Below, piece after piece: positions 16,520 to 24,302 of a stretch of 46,917 nt of DNA. The notes below the pieces were generated by a model. It made no database searches, was not told the origin of the DNA, and saw only the letters and a program-made list of their open reading frames with translations. Both the position numbers and the translations under genes were made by a program. Each line of letters begins with the position of its first letter. The stretch's first letter is position 1. Source of the stretch: Planctomycetota bacterium (lineage in GTDB: Bacteria; Planctomycetota; UBA1135; GCA-002686595); NCBI GenBank assembly GCA_016872715.1, contig VGZD01000015.1:1-46917 (forward strand), given 5' to 3'.

Positions 16520-17677
16520 ATGGACTCCGAGCACGACGTCCTCGCGCCGTTTGGCGAGCACCTGCGCCGTGCGCAGAAGATGGAGCTCGTCTCCAATCTG
16601 GCCGCGGGCGTCTCGCACCACTTCAACAACCTGCTGATGGGCATTCTCACGGCCAGCCGCCTCGCCGCGCGCTCGCTCGGCGAAGGGCACCCGGCCCTGC
16701 CGTATTTGGCGGAGATCGCCGCGGCCTCCGATCGCGGCGCGGACCTCACGCGCAGGCTGGCCGCACTCGGTCGCGTCGACGAGGTTCATCCACGAGCGCT
16801 GCGCGTCGGCGAAGTGCTCGAGTCCGCGCGCGACGCCCTGCAGGTGATGCTGGGCGAGAACGTGCGGCTCGAACTGGCCGTCGAGGCGCCGCGAGCGGTG
16901 GTGCTCGCGGATCCCGACGAGCTCCAGCAGGTGCTCGTGAACCTCTCGCTCAACGCCGCGGAGGCGATGTCGGACGGCGGCGTCCTGCAACTCGGGGCGC
17001 GCTGCGTGCAGGATCCGCCGGGCGCTCGCCCGCCGCAGTTCCCGAGGAAGCTCGGAGAGCACGTCGAGATCAGCGTGCGCGACAGCGGTCGGGGCATGGA
17101 CGCCCAGACCCGCGCCCGCGTCTTCGAGCCGTTCTTCACGACCAAGAACGGCGGGACCGGACTTGGGCTGTACATCGTTCACGGCATCGTGCAACGGCTG
17201 CGCGGTCGAGTTGAAGTCGACAGCGAGCTCGGGCGGGGCACGACCATGCGCGTGTTGTTGCCCGTGCACGCCCCCGTCGAACCCGCCGCGCCGTCGAACC
17301 CGCGCAAGACGCGCATTCTCGTCGTCGAGGATGAGCGCCTGATTCGGGTGACGCTTCGCCACACGCTCACCCTGCACGACTTCGACGTGCTGATCGCCGC
17401 GGATGCGACGGAGGCGCGCGCTCACTTCGCTCGCTCCGGCGACATCGACCTGATGCTGACCGACATGATCCTGCCCGGCCCGAGTGGCTCGGAGCTCGCG
17501 CGCGAAGTGCTCGCCGAGCACCCCGACCTCCGCGTGCTCTTCATGAGCGCGTACTCGCGCGAGTTGCTCCTCCAGCAGGGGCGAATCACGCCGAGCCAGC
17601 CCACGCTCCAAAAGCCGTTCACGGACGAGACCTTGGTGGGCGCGCTGCACGACTTGCTCGGTCATCGCGCTCCGTAG
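16520..17677 (+). CDS. Hybrid histidine kinase with C-terminal receiver
   Basis: 385 residues from the ATG at 16520; a GTG at 16442 in the same frame is an alternative start. There is no transmembrane segment and no recognised sensor domain, so the protein is probably soluble. The H-box GVSHHFNN (H33) is of the HisKA type seen in NtrB-like hybrid kinases. The N-box NLSLNAAEAM, G1 DSGRGM, F-box FEPFFTTK and G2 GTGLGLYIV form a complete HATPase_c domain. A linker leads to a receiver domain (ILVVEDE, phospho-acceptor Asp ~315 in LTDMILPG, KPF lysine). All catalytic residues are present. It has no adjacent DNA-binding regulator, so phosphotransfer within the protein or to a distant partner is likely. 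Signal unknown. Confidence 0.85.
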   Translation: MDSEHDVLAPFGEHLRRAQKMELVSNLAAGVSHHFNNLLMGILTASRLAARSLGEGHPALPYLAEIAAASDRGADLTRRLAALGRVDEVHPRALRVGEVLESARDALQVMLGENVRLELAVEAPRAVVLADPDELQQVLVNLSLNAAEAMSDGGVLQLGARCVQDPPGARPPQFPRKLGEHVEISVRDSGRGMDAQTRARVFEPFFTTKNGGTGLGLYIVHGIVQRLRGRVEVDSELGRGTTMRVLLPVHAPVEPAAPSNPRKTRILVVEDERLIRVTLRHTLTLHDFDVLIAADATEARAHFARSGDIDLMLTDMILPGPSGSELAREVLAEHPDLRVLFMSAYSRELLLQQGRITPSQPTLQKPFTDETLVGALHDLLGHRAP

Positions 17678-17736
17678 CCTTGCTGAAGCGCGCGTGCACG
17701 GCGCTCGCTGCCGGTGCCCGCCACCGGTGCCGGACA

Positions 17737-17769
17737 ACTGGAGTTGGCCCACTGGAGTTGGCCCACTGG
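17737..17769 (+). repeat. 14-bp tandem repeat, 2.4 units
   Basis: ACTGGAGTTGGCCC at 17737-17750 is repeated exactly at 17751-17764 and followed by ACTGG. It lies in the 225-bp gap between the hybrid kinase and the glycosyltransferase. Confidence 0.85.
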
Positions 17770-17902
17770 TGCTGCCTCACCCAGCGAGGCGGCCGCCGCC
17801 GAGCGAACTGGCGGGCAGCAACGGGCTCGGCGTGCCGGACTTGGGCTCGGCGCGGCGGAGCGTCGCAAGCCGTTGCTATCCTCCGGCCGATCTCCGCTCT
17901 CC

Positions 17903-18892
17903 ATGCACGCCCCCGCGCCCGTGACCGTGTTTCTGCCGACGCTCGATGGGGGCGAGCGGCTAGGGCGCGTGCTCGCGGCGGTGCGAGGACAGAAGACTGC
18001 GCGCGAGGTGCGACTGCGCGCGATCGACTCGAGCTCGAAGGACGGCACGCGCGAGCTGCTCGCGCGCTTTGACGTCCAATTCGAAGTGATCGAGCAGCGC
18101 GCGTACGACCACGGGCTCACGCGCAATCGCGGCGTGCTCGCGTGCGACACGGAGCTGGTGGCGCTGCTCTCGCAGGACGCGCTGCCCGCGGACGAGAACT
18201 GGCTGGAGAACCTGCTCGCTCCGTTCGACGACCCGTTCGTCGCCGGAACGTGGGCGCGCCAACTGCCTCAGAGCTGCTGCCATCCGTTTCAGCGCATCAA
18301 CTTGGTCGCGCACATGGCGGCGGCGATGCGCCGCGTCGTGCTGCAGCCGATCACCATCGCGGAGTGGGCCGCGCTCGCGCCCGCCGAGCGCGTCGAGCGT
18401 CTCGTGTTCGACAACGTGTCGAGCGCGGTTCGCCGCAGTGTGATCGAGCGCGTGGCGTTCCGCCAGAGCATGTTCGGCGAGGACGTCGAGTGGGCTCGGC
18501 GCGTGCTGCTCTCCGGCTACCGGCTGGTGTTCGCGCACGAAGCAGCGGTCGAGCACTCGCACGACGTCAACTTCTCCGAGTTCTACACGCGCGTCGCGCT
18601 CACGCACGCCGTTCGTCGCCGCCTGACCGATCACGTGCCTCTCGCGGACCTGAACGATGTGTACGTGCGCATCGGCCAGACGATCGAGGCCTTCCGGCGC
18701 GCCGCGCGCGACGCGACCGATCTCGAGCCCGCGATGCGAGAGGCGTGCGAGCGCGAAGCCCATCGCTGGGCGCGCCTGCAGGTCACCGGCATCTTCCGCG
18801 GCGCGCGAAGCACGCAGTACGAGGAGCCACGGCTCGAGGACCTCGCACCGCTCGCGCCCGACTTGCCCGCGACGATCGCGACCGGCTCCTAG
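17903..18892 (+). CDS. GT2-family glycosyltransferase (rhamnosyltransferase-like)
   Basis: 329 residues. The N-terminal fold shows VTVFLPTLDGG, the nucleotide-sugar block AIDSSSKDGTREL (~37-49) and the metal-ligand region LSQDALPADENWLENL, where other GT2 rhamnosyltransferases have QDA or DDD. A catalytic-base region follows in the FGEDVEWARRV block. There are no membrane spans, so the enzyme is cytoplasmic or membrane-associated, probably in synthesis of a surface polysaccharide. The ATG at 17903 gives the usual GT2 N-terminus; the open frame upstream has no similarity. Donor and acceptor are unknown. No other polysaccharide gene is adjacent, although an epimerase lies at 6001-6969. Confidence 0.8.
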   Translation: MHAPAPVTVFLPTLDGGERLGRVLAAVRGQKTAREVRLRAIDSSSKDGTRELLARFDVQFEVIEQRAYDHGLTRNRGVLACDTELVALLSQDALPADENWLENLLAPFDDPFVAGTWARQLPQSCCHPFQRINLVAHMAAAMRRVVLQPITIAEWAALAPAERVERLVFDNVSSAVRRSVIERVAFRQSMFGEDVEWARRVLLSGYRLVFAHEAAVEHSHDVNFSEFYTRVALTHAVRRRLTDHVPLADLNDVYVRIGQTIEAFRRAARDATDLEPAMREACEREAHRWARLQVTGIFRGARSTQYEEPRLEDLAPLAPDLPATIATGS

Positions 18893-18901
18893 CCTGCCAG
18901 C

Positions 18902-18930
18902 GCGGCGCCTAGCCGCAACGGCTAGGCCGC
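18902..18930 (+). terminator. Hairpin after the glycosyltransferase gene
   Basis: The stem CCTAGCCG / CGGCTAGG (18908-18915, 18919-18926) has a three-base loop and is extended by GCGG/CCGC. It begins ten bases after the stop codon. No T-run follows, so termination is plausible but not proven; it also marks the edge of the second island. Confidence 0.45.
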
Positions 18931-18939
18931 ATCCGCCAA

Positions 18940-19047
18940 CGGCGAGCAGAAAGCGGACCCTTGCGGCACGCTGAAAAGGGACCCCCTGTTCGGGACGTCG
19001 GGCAGGTCGGGGGCGCCGAGGACGGAGCCCCGCTGGCCGGAGCGGAG
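18940..19047 (-). mobile_element. IS21 right-end remnant
   Basis: Minus-strand sequence after the IstB fragment reads GGGTCCCTTTTCAGCGTGCC and then a similar GGGTCCGCTTTCTGC unit. Repeated GGGTCC-x-CTTT blocks are common near IS21-family termini. There is no intact gene. Confidence 0.4.
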
Positions 19048-19317
19048 CTCCGCTCGACTCGCGGACTTGCGCTGCTTGGCGTCCCTTGGGCGGAAGCTCT
19101 CCCCGTTCATCTCGAGGATGTGCGCGCGATGCCCGATGCGGTCGTGCAGTGCGACGAGCAGACGCTCGGTTGGGAAGAGCTTGCCCCACTCGGCGAAGCG
19201 CATGTTGCGGTTGACGATCACGCTCACGCGCTCGTGGCGCCGGCCGAGCGAGCGAAAAAGCAGATCGGCAGCGTGTTCGCTGATCGGCGGATAGCCCGGT
19301 TCGTCGATGACGACCAG
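19048..19317 (-). pseudogene. IS21 IstB ATPase, C-terminal fragment
   Basis: About 90 residues match the C-terminal half of IstB, the AAA+ helper of IS21 transposition: VVIDEPGYPPISEHAADLLF (Walker B region with DE), RRHERVSVIVNRN, FAEWGKLFP, LHDRIGHRAHIL and NGESFRPRDAKQR. The Walker A half is missing. It is fused in frame to the N-terminus of an IS1380 transposase (19318-19584), giving one open frame from 19584 to 18922. Confidence 0.8.
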
Positions 19318-19584
19318 ACCGTGGTCGCTTCGGTCCTCGTCGCCGAGGCCCAAGCCGAGCACGCGCCGGCGCGCGAGGTCAGCGACCGAATGCTCGACGC
19401 CGCGCCGGTCACGGTGGTCCGCGAAACAGGCTGCAAATCGCGCCCGAATCCCCGTCCTGCGCTCCGTCTCCGCGAGCACAAGCGCACCACCATCCGAGCT
19501 GATCCGACCGACGCCGAAACGCGCCATGACGGGACGACCCGCGACACCCTCGAATTCCCCCGCGCGCTCGCGACACTTCGTCAT
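19318..19584 (-). pseudogene. IS1380-family transposase, N-terminal fragment
   Basis: 89 residues starting MTKCRERAGEFEG and continuing with RISSDGGALVLAE, RTGIRARFAACFADHRD and VEHSVADL up to GLGLGDEDRSDH. This is the characteristic N-terminal region of IS1380 transposases (compare ISSDGGALLL and LALGYEDLNDHD). Similarity ends exactly where the IstB fragment begins, so the element was broken by recombination. The start and 5' leader are part of a repeat found again at 21901-22020. Confidence 0.8.
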
Positions 19585-19681
19585 GTCGGCCGTTGGTGCC
19601 GTTGTCGGACGCAAGCCGTGAGATAGCTGCGCCTCATGACAGAACCGACGGCCGACTGAGAGCCTGCCGGTGAGACCTGCG
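19562..19681 (-). repeat. IS1380 leader direct repeat, copy 1
   Basis: 120 bases containing the first eight transposase codons and the 5' leader. Bases 19562-19654 are identical to 21901-21993 in the same orientation; the remainder matches with a few differences. It gives the inner boundary of the IS1380 fragment. Confidence 0.85.
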
Positions 19682-19708
19682 CGGTAGCTCCATGCGGCAC
19701 CATCCCGC

Positions 19709-19843
19709 TCGGCATCGGTCGATTTCCTTGTGGGTCTTGTGATGCACACAGAAGCACAAGCCGGGCTCCGCGGGGCGCATCCGCGGCGCGGCGCCCGCCG
19801 TCAAGCTGGCTCAGCACGTACACCACAGGGTGAGACGCTATCC
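19709..19843 (+). repeat. ~135-bp inverted repeat, left arm
   Basis: The reverse complement matches 21628-21760 with scattered differences. Outer ends read CTCGGCATCGGTCGAT and inner ends TGAGACGCTATCC. The two arms enclose 19844-21627, which carries two orphan genes. I recognise no coding sequence in it. Confidence 0.75.
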
Positions 19844-20140
19844 AACGGAGTTCTTTTCAGTAGGCACTTGCGATGGTTGACCAACCTTGGGACGCGCGCT
19901 AGCGTCGAAGTCGTGCTGATCGCAACGGCACGCACCGCTTGTACCGACCCTTCCCCACTTCCGGAGCAAGGCCCCCGCTCGCGTCCTCTCGCTTGGCATT
20001 GCCGGATGTGCGAGACGAATGCTCCGAGGCCCGCCCTCGACGCCCCGCGAGGGACGTAGGGCTTCGCTTTATTCCGGTCGTGCAACCCTAGAACCGCCCG
20101 TCTCAACCAATTCAACGAACAGAACCGCTCACTGACTTCC
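19844..20140. other. Gene-free leader of the second-island cargo
   Basis: 297 bases between the left inverted-repeat arm and the first cargo gene. The only signal I see is a weak promoter-like pair, listed separately. Confidence 0.5.
19877..19905 (+). promoter_or_regulatory. Candidate sigma-70-like promoter for the cargo genes
   Basis: TTGACC (19877-19882) and TAGCGT (19900-19905) are separated by 17 bases. They lie 236 bases upstream of the first cargo gene and just inside the inverted repeat. The -10 element is poor, so this is a suggestion only. Confidence 0.25.
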
Positions 20141-20656
20141 ATGAAGCACATTCTCTTCGGACTGACACTGATCTCCGCACTCCCTTTGGCGCTGCGCTCT
20201 GCGGTGCCGCTCCAGAACTGCGAAGGCTGCATTCAGACCTCGACCGAGGGTTCGGATACCGAGGCCACCGCAACGCTTGAGATCGAAAAGATCCCTGCGA
20301 CGTATGTCGGCGGCACGTGGACTGGCGGCTCTAGGAACGGAACATGTGTTGATGACGATGAAGGATGCGTTCAGGCACGTCGCTGTCGCAACGCGTGGCT
20401 GGTGGAGTTGGCGGGCGCCAATTCGTTCACTTACGAAGTGTGTGAACGCGTTGCCCGCGGGGGCACTACCCCTAGCCCGTGGCCTTGGGATTGCGAAACC
20501 AAGCAGGTTAGCGCGGGTTCCTAGCTGTTGCTCTTGACTTTGGATTGCAACACCTATGGGGAAGTCAAAGTGACGGCCACCGGGACGGTTCCGCTTCATG
20601 GGACGGTGACCCTTGGCACTACGGTCCACGCCGCGTGCTCCAAGTGTCTACCGTGA
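20141..20656 (+). CDS. Cys-rich secreted orphan protein with an in-frame TAG
   Basis: A signal peptide (MKHILFGLTLISALPLALRS, ~1-20) is followed by a mature part with CEGC, CVDDDEGC and further cysteines (at least nine before the first stop). An in-frame TAG at 20522-20524 ends a 127-residue product. The same frame then continues for 43 codons (LDCNTYGEVKVTATGTVPLH onward, with two more cysteines at the very end) to a TGA at 20654-20656. The next gene has a GTG start overlapping that TGA, which suggests the longer frame is the original gene and TAG is a nonsense change (TGG to TAG is one step) or a readthrough site. No family recognised. Lower G+C than the chromosome around it. Confidence 0.6.
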
Positions 20657-20670
20657 CTCCCTCCGCCAAG

Positions 20671-21492
20671 ATGAAGGCGTTGGTGCTCGCGCTAGGTCTT
20701 TGCCTAGCCGTCGGGGGGGGAGTTGCGCTGCGAATGAACACCGGCGGTGATCGATCTGGGCAGGCGGCGCAGGCGCCGAGTCCGGTTCTCCCCCCCGAAG
20801 AATCTGGGCAGCAAGCCGCCCGGAACGAACTCATGTCGCCCACGGAAGCGTCGCCAGAGGCTCCGGAGGCGATTCCTACAACGAGGCTCGAGTGGCTCGA
20901 GAAGCACTGGGGCGCGCGTTGGCCTGAGGTGCGCACGGAACTCGAGGCCGAGGGGTACCGACTTGACCGCCTCCTTGGGCAAGAGGCGCTCAGGCCATGG
21001 GAAGAAGCTCGTGAGTTGCTATCACGTCGGATCGAGAGTGAATTCGTGGACCCCGAGGATGCTGATTTCAGGCTTCAGAATTTCTTCGGCGTTGGTAGCG
21101 ACGTCGGAGCCCTGTTCCCGGAATTGTGCCGGGATGCGCTTGCACGTGGCCTAACGGATGAGGACTTGCGAAAGATAGTTGCCGCGCACGATCGGCTCCG
21201 AGAAGTGTGCAAGGCGGATTACATCGTCTACCGATCGCATTTGGCGACTATCGCGCAGCAGCGCCTGCAGAGTGAGGATTTGCTCCGAGCGCCGTTCAAG
21301 ATCCCGCGATCGCACCTGCCGGAATCTGGGACGAGGCCGTTTCTTCTGAGCAAGTCCTTCGCCTCCTCCGGCTGGGCAGTTTCGCTCCAAGTACATGAAG
21401 GCGAAGATCAAGCTCTTGACGCGACATGGGCGCAGTTTTTGAGCTCCGCCGAAGCGTGGCGAAACGCGGTCAGTGCAGCGCTAGTTCAGTAG
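20671..21492 (+). CDS. Orphan protein with N-terminal signal or anchor
   Basis: 273 residues from the ATG at 20671. An in-frame GTG at 20653 overlaps the TGA of the preceding frame (GTGA) and would add six residues. The N-terminus MKALVLALGLCLAVGGGVAL is a signal peptide or anchor. A Pro/Gln/Ser/Glu-rich linker (~27-60) follows, then a helical, charged region (WLEKHWGARWPEVRTELEAE and on) with no cysteine clusters. A run of eight G (20713-20720) lies inside the signal-peptide codons and could slip. No family recognised. It is the second gene of the cargo enclosed by the ~135-bp inverted repeat. Confidence 0.65.
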   Translation: MKALVLALGLCLAVGGGVALRMNTGGDRSGQAAQAPSPVLPPEESGQQAARNELMSPTEASPEAPEAIPTTRLEWLEKHWGARWPEVRTELEAEGYRLDRLLGQEALRPWEEARELLSRRIESEFVDPEDADFRLQNFFGVGSDVGALFPELCRDALARGLTDEDLRKIVAAHDRLREVCKADYIVYRSHLATIAQQRLQSEDLLRAPFKIPRSHLPESGTRPFLLSKSFASSGWAVSLQVHEGEDQALDATWAQFLSSAEAWRNAVSAALVQ

Positions 21493-21627
21493 AGTCGCGT
21501 GACGTGTCGCGAAGCGTCAATAGATGAACCTGCTTGTCCTACCGCATGTGCACGCCTGGGAGTTTCTGTCGCGCTCAGCCCTCGCGCTCGACCCGCTTCG
21601 CTCGAACTCAGGCGGCCTCATACCGCC

Positions 21628-21760
21628 GGATAGCGTCTCACTTTGTGGTGTAATTGAGGAGTCGGCTTGACGGCCGACCCCGCCGCGGGAACGCCCCGCG
21701 GAGCCCGGCTTGTTCTTCTGTGTGCGTCACAATACCCGCAGGAGATCGACCGATGCCGAG
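21628..21760 (-). repeat. ~135-bp inverted repeat, right arm
   Basis: Partner of 19709-19843 in opposite orientation. It starts GGATAGCGTCTCA and ends ATCGACCGATGCCGAG. A small hairpin (GGCGG/CCGCC, 21611-21627) abuts its inner edge. Confidence 0.75.
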
Positions 21761-21900
21761 CACTCGACATCGAGCTGCGAGTGTATCGAGGAGCTCCGAC
21801 GTCGCCAAAGGTCCGAGCGAGCTGGCGCGTCAGAGCTCACGCGGCTTCGAACTGCGAACTCTATCGCTGCGTGACTCCGCGGGCGTCGGCGTAGGGCTGC

Positions 21901-22020
21901 GCGCGCTCGCGACACTTCGTCATGTCGGCCGTTGGTGCCGTTGTCGGACGCAAGCCGTGAGATAGCTGCGCCTCATGACAGAACCGACGGCCGCCTGGGG
22001 GCCTGCTGGTGAGAGCTGCG
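21901..22020 (-). repeat. IS1380 leader direct repeat, copy 2
   Basis: Identical to 19562-19654 over its first 93 bases. It carries only the first eight codons of the IS1380 transposase before unrelated sequence begins. Its other end stops two bases short of the stop codon of the Trp-rich lipoprotein gene at 22023. Confidence 0.85.
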
Positions 22021-22022
22021 GG

Positions 22023-23636
22023 CTAGTCGTCGCCGAAGGGCACGAAGAGCACGTGGCCGCTGCGTCGCTCGCCGCGGCGTCGCAGATCGAGCACGCGTCC
22101 GAGGAAGGAGAAGCGGCTCTCGTCGGGGCTCTCGTCCCAGGTGACGAACGGGAAGATGTCGCGCGTCGTGCGTGCGCCCCGCTCGACGCTGCGGTACAGG
22201 CCCCAGCCCGCGACGAAGCGGCGCTCCTCGTCGCTGTGCGTCGAGTGCAGGAACCACAGCAGGGTGTCCCACTCCGCCCCCGACGGCGTGCGAGTCGATT
22301 CCCACAGCAACGGAATGCGCCGGTGGTGCGCGACGGGGCGGGTCGCGCGGCCGTCCTGCGCGAGCACGGTGGAGCGCCACAGGAACCAATCGAACAGCAG
22401 GCCGCCACCGGTGCGCTCGAAGTGCGCAGCCGGGGCGTGTTCCGCGCGCCAGTTCTCGAGCGCGTCGCTCACGACGGGCGCGCTCTCGTGGCTGGCTTGC
22501 AGCAGCCACCCGACGCGCGCGCTCCACGAACGAAATTCGCCGTGTGCATCGGGATCGGATCGATCGAGCATCAAGAGCAGGCTCGCGCCGACACGGATCG
22601 AACGCTCGCGCGGCGTGTCCGTCTGGTTCCACAGCGTCAACAGATCGAGCAAGCCTGAGTGCGACGGATGCGTTGCATGCGCCACGAACGGCACCGCGCG
22701 CCACGACGAACCGAGCTCGTCGTCGCGCACGCGACCGAGCCCGAGCAGCACTTCGGTCTGCTCGAGTTCGTGCTCCGGATCGCTCTCTCGCGCCCACAGG
22801 GGCGCGAGCCGCATCGACTCGCGCGTGCCCTCGCGCTCCGATGCGAAGAGCGGCCATGCGAACGCCGTGTAGCTGTGGGCCTCGCCCTTGCGGCTGGAGT
22901 GATAGAGCGGGCCGAGCACGTTGGTGAACTCGCTCGAGCCGTCGTCGCTCCAGCCGCGCCCGCCGAGCGGCGTGACGACGTGGTGCTCGACACCCGCGTC
23001 GCGGCGTTGCCACAGCGGAAACAGCGTGCGCGTGGAGCGCGCGCCGTCCGCGCTCGTGAACTTCCACCACAGCGGGAACAGGACCTGTGAGTCGCTCGTG
23101 CGGCTGTGCCACCACAGCGGAGCGATGGCGCGGCTGTCGCCGAAGTCCCAGTACAGGGGTGCGACGACCGTGACGTCGTGCTCGGGAATCCGCCAGTACA
23201 GCGGGAAGAGCCCGTGGCCCGTGCTCGATCCCAGCCACCACACGGGGCCGACGAAGCGCAGCTCGCCCCAGCCGAAGAGCGGCGCGAGGCCGAAGCTGCC
23301 GGAGCGCGTGTCGCGGTAGGCCGTGAGCGCTCAGAAGCTGCCGTCGTCGAGATCGACGTGCGCGAGCGGCCACACGAGGTCGAGCTCGTGCTCGTCCTTG
23401 GCGACGAGCGGGCGCACCGCGAAGCCCTGCTCATCCCAGTCGGCCAGCGGCCACAGCAGCGCGCGCCGGTCTCCGTCCGAGTAGTACAGCGGCCACAGGT
23501 TCTTGCGCTCGGAAGATGGCTCGCCTTCACCCCACGGCGAGAGCCGGATCATGCGCGATCCAGCGGCGCAGCCGAGCGACGGCGCGAGGGCGAGCAACAG
23601 GGCGAGGTGGGTGCGCGTCAGCATGTCTTGGAGCAT
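22023..23636 (-). pseudogene. Trp-rich repeat lipoprotein gene interrupted by an in-frame TGA
   Basis: The frame opens at ATG 23636 or 23624. The latter gives MLTRTHLALLLALAPSLGC, a lipoprotein signal with lipobox SLGC. It runs to a TGA at 23331-23333 and continues without a shift to the stop at 22023-22025, 536 sense codons in all. Both halves carry the same repeat type, short beta-like units around PLYW, PLWW or WPL: LWPLYYSDGDRRALLWPLAD before the stop, and LFPLYWRIPEHD, VAPLYWDF, APLWWHSR and LFPLWWKF after it. The stop thus breaks one protein; replacing it with TGG would give SFWALTAYRD. The C-terminus abuts an IS1380 remnant and may be trimmed. It is probably an outer-membrane or periplasmic lipoprotein; function unknown. 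Confidence 0.7.
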
Positions 23637-23863
23637 GGTCGCACCGCGAGCCGCCGCTCCACTCGCAGTCCTGCGAAGTGCAGCCCGTGGGAGCGCAAAT
23701 CGATGCTCGAGGGCTCCGCGGGCCGACCGCGGGGGTAGACTTCGAAGCCGGAGGGGCCAGAAGGGATGCCTCCCGCGGGGCTGGCGGGCCAGTGGGCCTT
23801 GCCCCTCGCAGTCACCAGAGAGCAGGGATGCGCTCGACTCCGCCCTCCGGCGCTTTCCAGCTT

Positions 23864-24184
23864 CTACGTCTCAAATTCCTCGTCAATGCCCAGCATCTTA
23901 CGGCCTTCCGCCGAGATGCGCTGAGGCGTCCAGAGCGGCTCCCAGACCACCGCGACCTCGGTCTCGGCAATGCCCTGCACGCCGTTGCAGCGGCGCCTGA
24001 CGAAGTCGGGGATGGTCTTGGCCTCCGGGCAGGACTGGGAGGTCAGCGTCATCGTGACCGTGCACTTGGGGCCGTCGACCTTGACGTCGTAGATCAGGCC
24101 GAGGTCGACGATGTTGACCGGGATCTCCGGGTCGAAAACCTGACGGAGCTGGGCATAGACGGCTTCGGTGATCGTGTCGCTCAT
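23864..24184 (-). CDS. DUF59/MIP18-like iron-sulfur assembly protein (SufT/PaaD type)
   Basis: 106 residues, single DUF59 domain: VYAQLRQVFDPEIPVNIVDL, then GLIYDVKVD, VTMTLTSQSCPEAKTIPDFV with the conserved cysteine near residue 51, and AVVWEPLWTPQRIS. SufT and its relatives help mature Fe-S proteins in the cytoplasm. No suf or isc gene is adjacent, so the subtype is open. The start at 24184 is the ATG that gives the normal length of the family. Confidence 0.85.
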   Translation of the reverse strand: MSDTITEAVYAQLRQVFDPEIPVNIVDLGLIYDVKVDGPKCTVTMTLTSQSCPEAKTIPDFVRRRCNGVQGIAETEVAVVWEPLWTPQRISAEGRKMLGIDEEFET

Positions 24185-24302
24185 GGGGGGTCCGCGTCGG
24201 GAAGGGCCGAGCATAACGGCTCGTGCGCGGGCGGGGAAGAATCGAACGTGCGCGGGAGGTTTGTGGGGCGCAGGCGCCGTTCCTGACTTCAGCAGGCCCG
24301 CC

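Larger units (their letters stand above)
21493..22022. other. Repeat-filled region without genes
   Basis: 530 bases between the second cargo gene and the lipoprotein gene. They hold the right inverted-repeat arm and the second IS1380 leader. A 48-codon frame from ATG 21524 (MNLLVLPHVHAWEFLSRSAL and on) could be a transposase tail, but I cannot identify it. Confidence 0.5.

Noticed and set aside
19581..21894. Small protein genes reading RGARLVLLCAS in both inverted-repeat arms
   Set aside because: The shared peptide is only the translation of the ~135-bp repeat. Reading frames break at different places in the two arms and no start is supported.
23331..23333. Selenocysteine at the in-frame TGA
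   Set aside because: No redox motif surrounds the codon, no clear hairpin was seen just after it, and the protein is a Trp-rich repeat type where TGG to TGA is simpler.
20522..23333. Altered genetic code (TAG or TGA as sense codons)
   Set aside because: Clear genes here terminate with TGA (hemA, hemE, hemN, DUF1501 and others) and TAG (epimerase, pckA, lipoprotein gene), so the code is standard.
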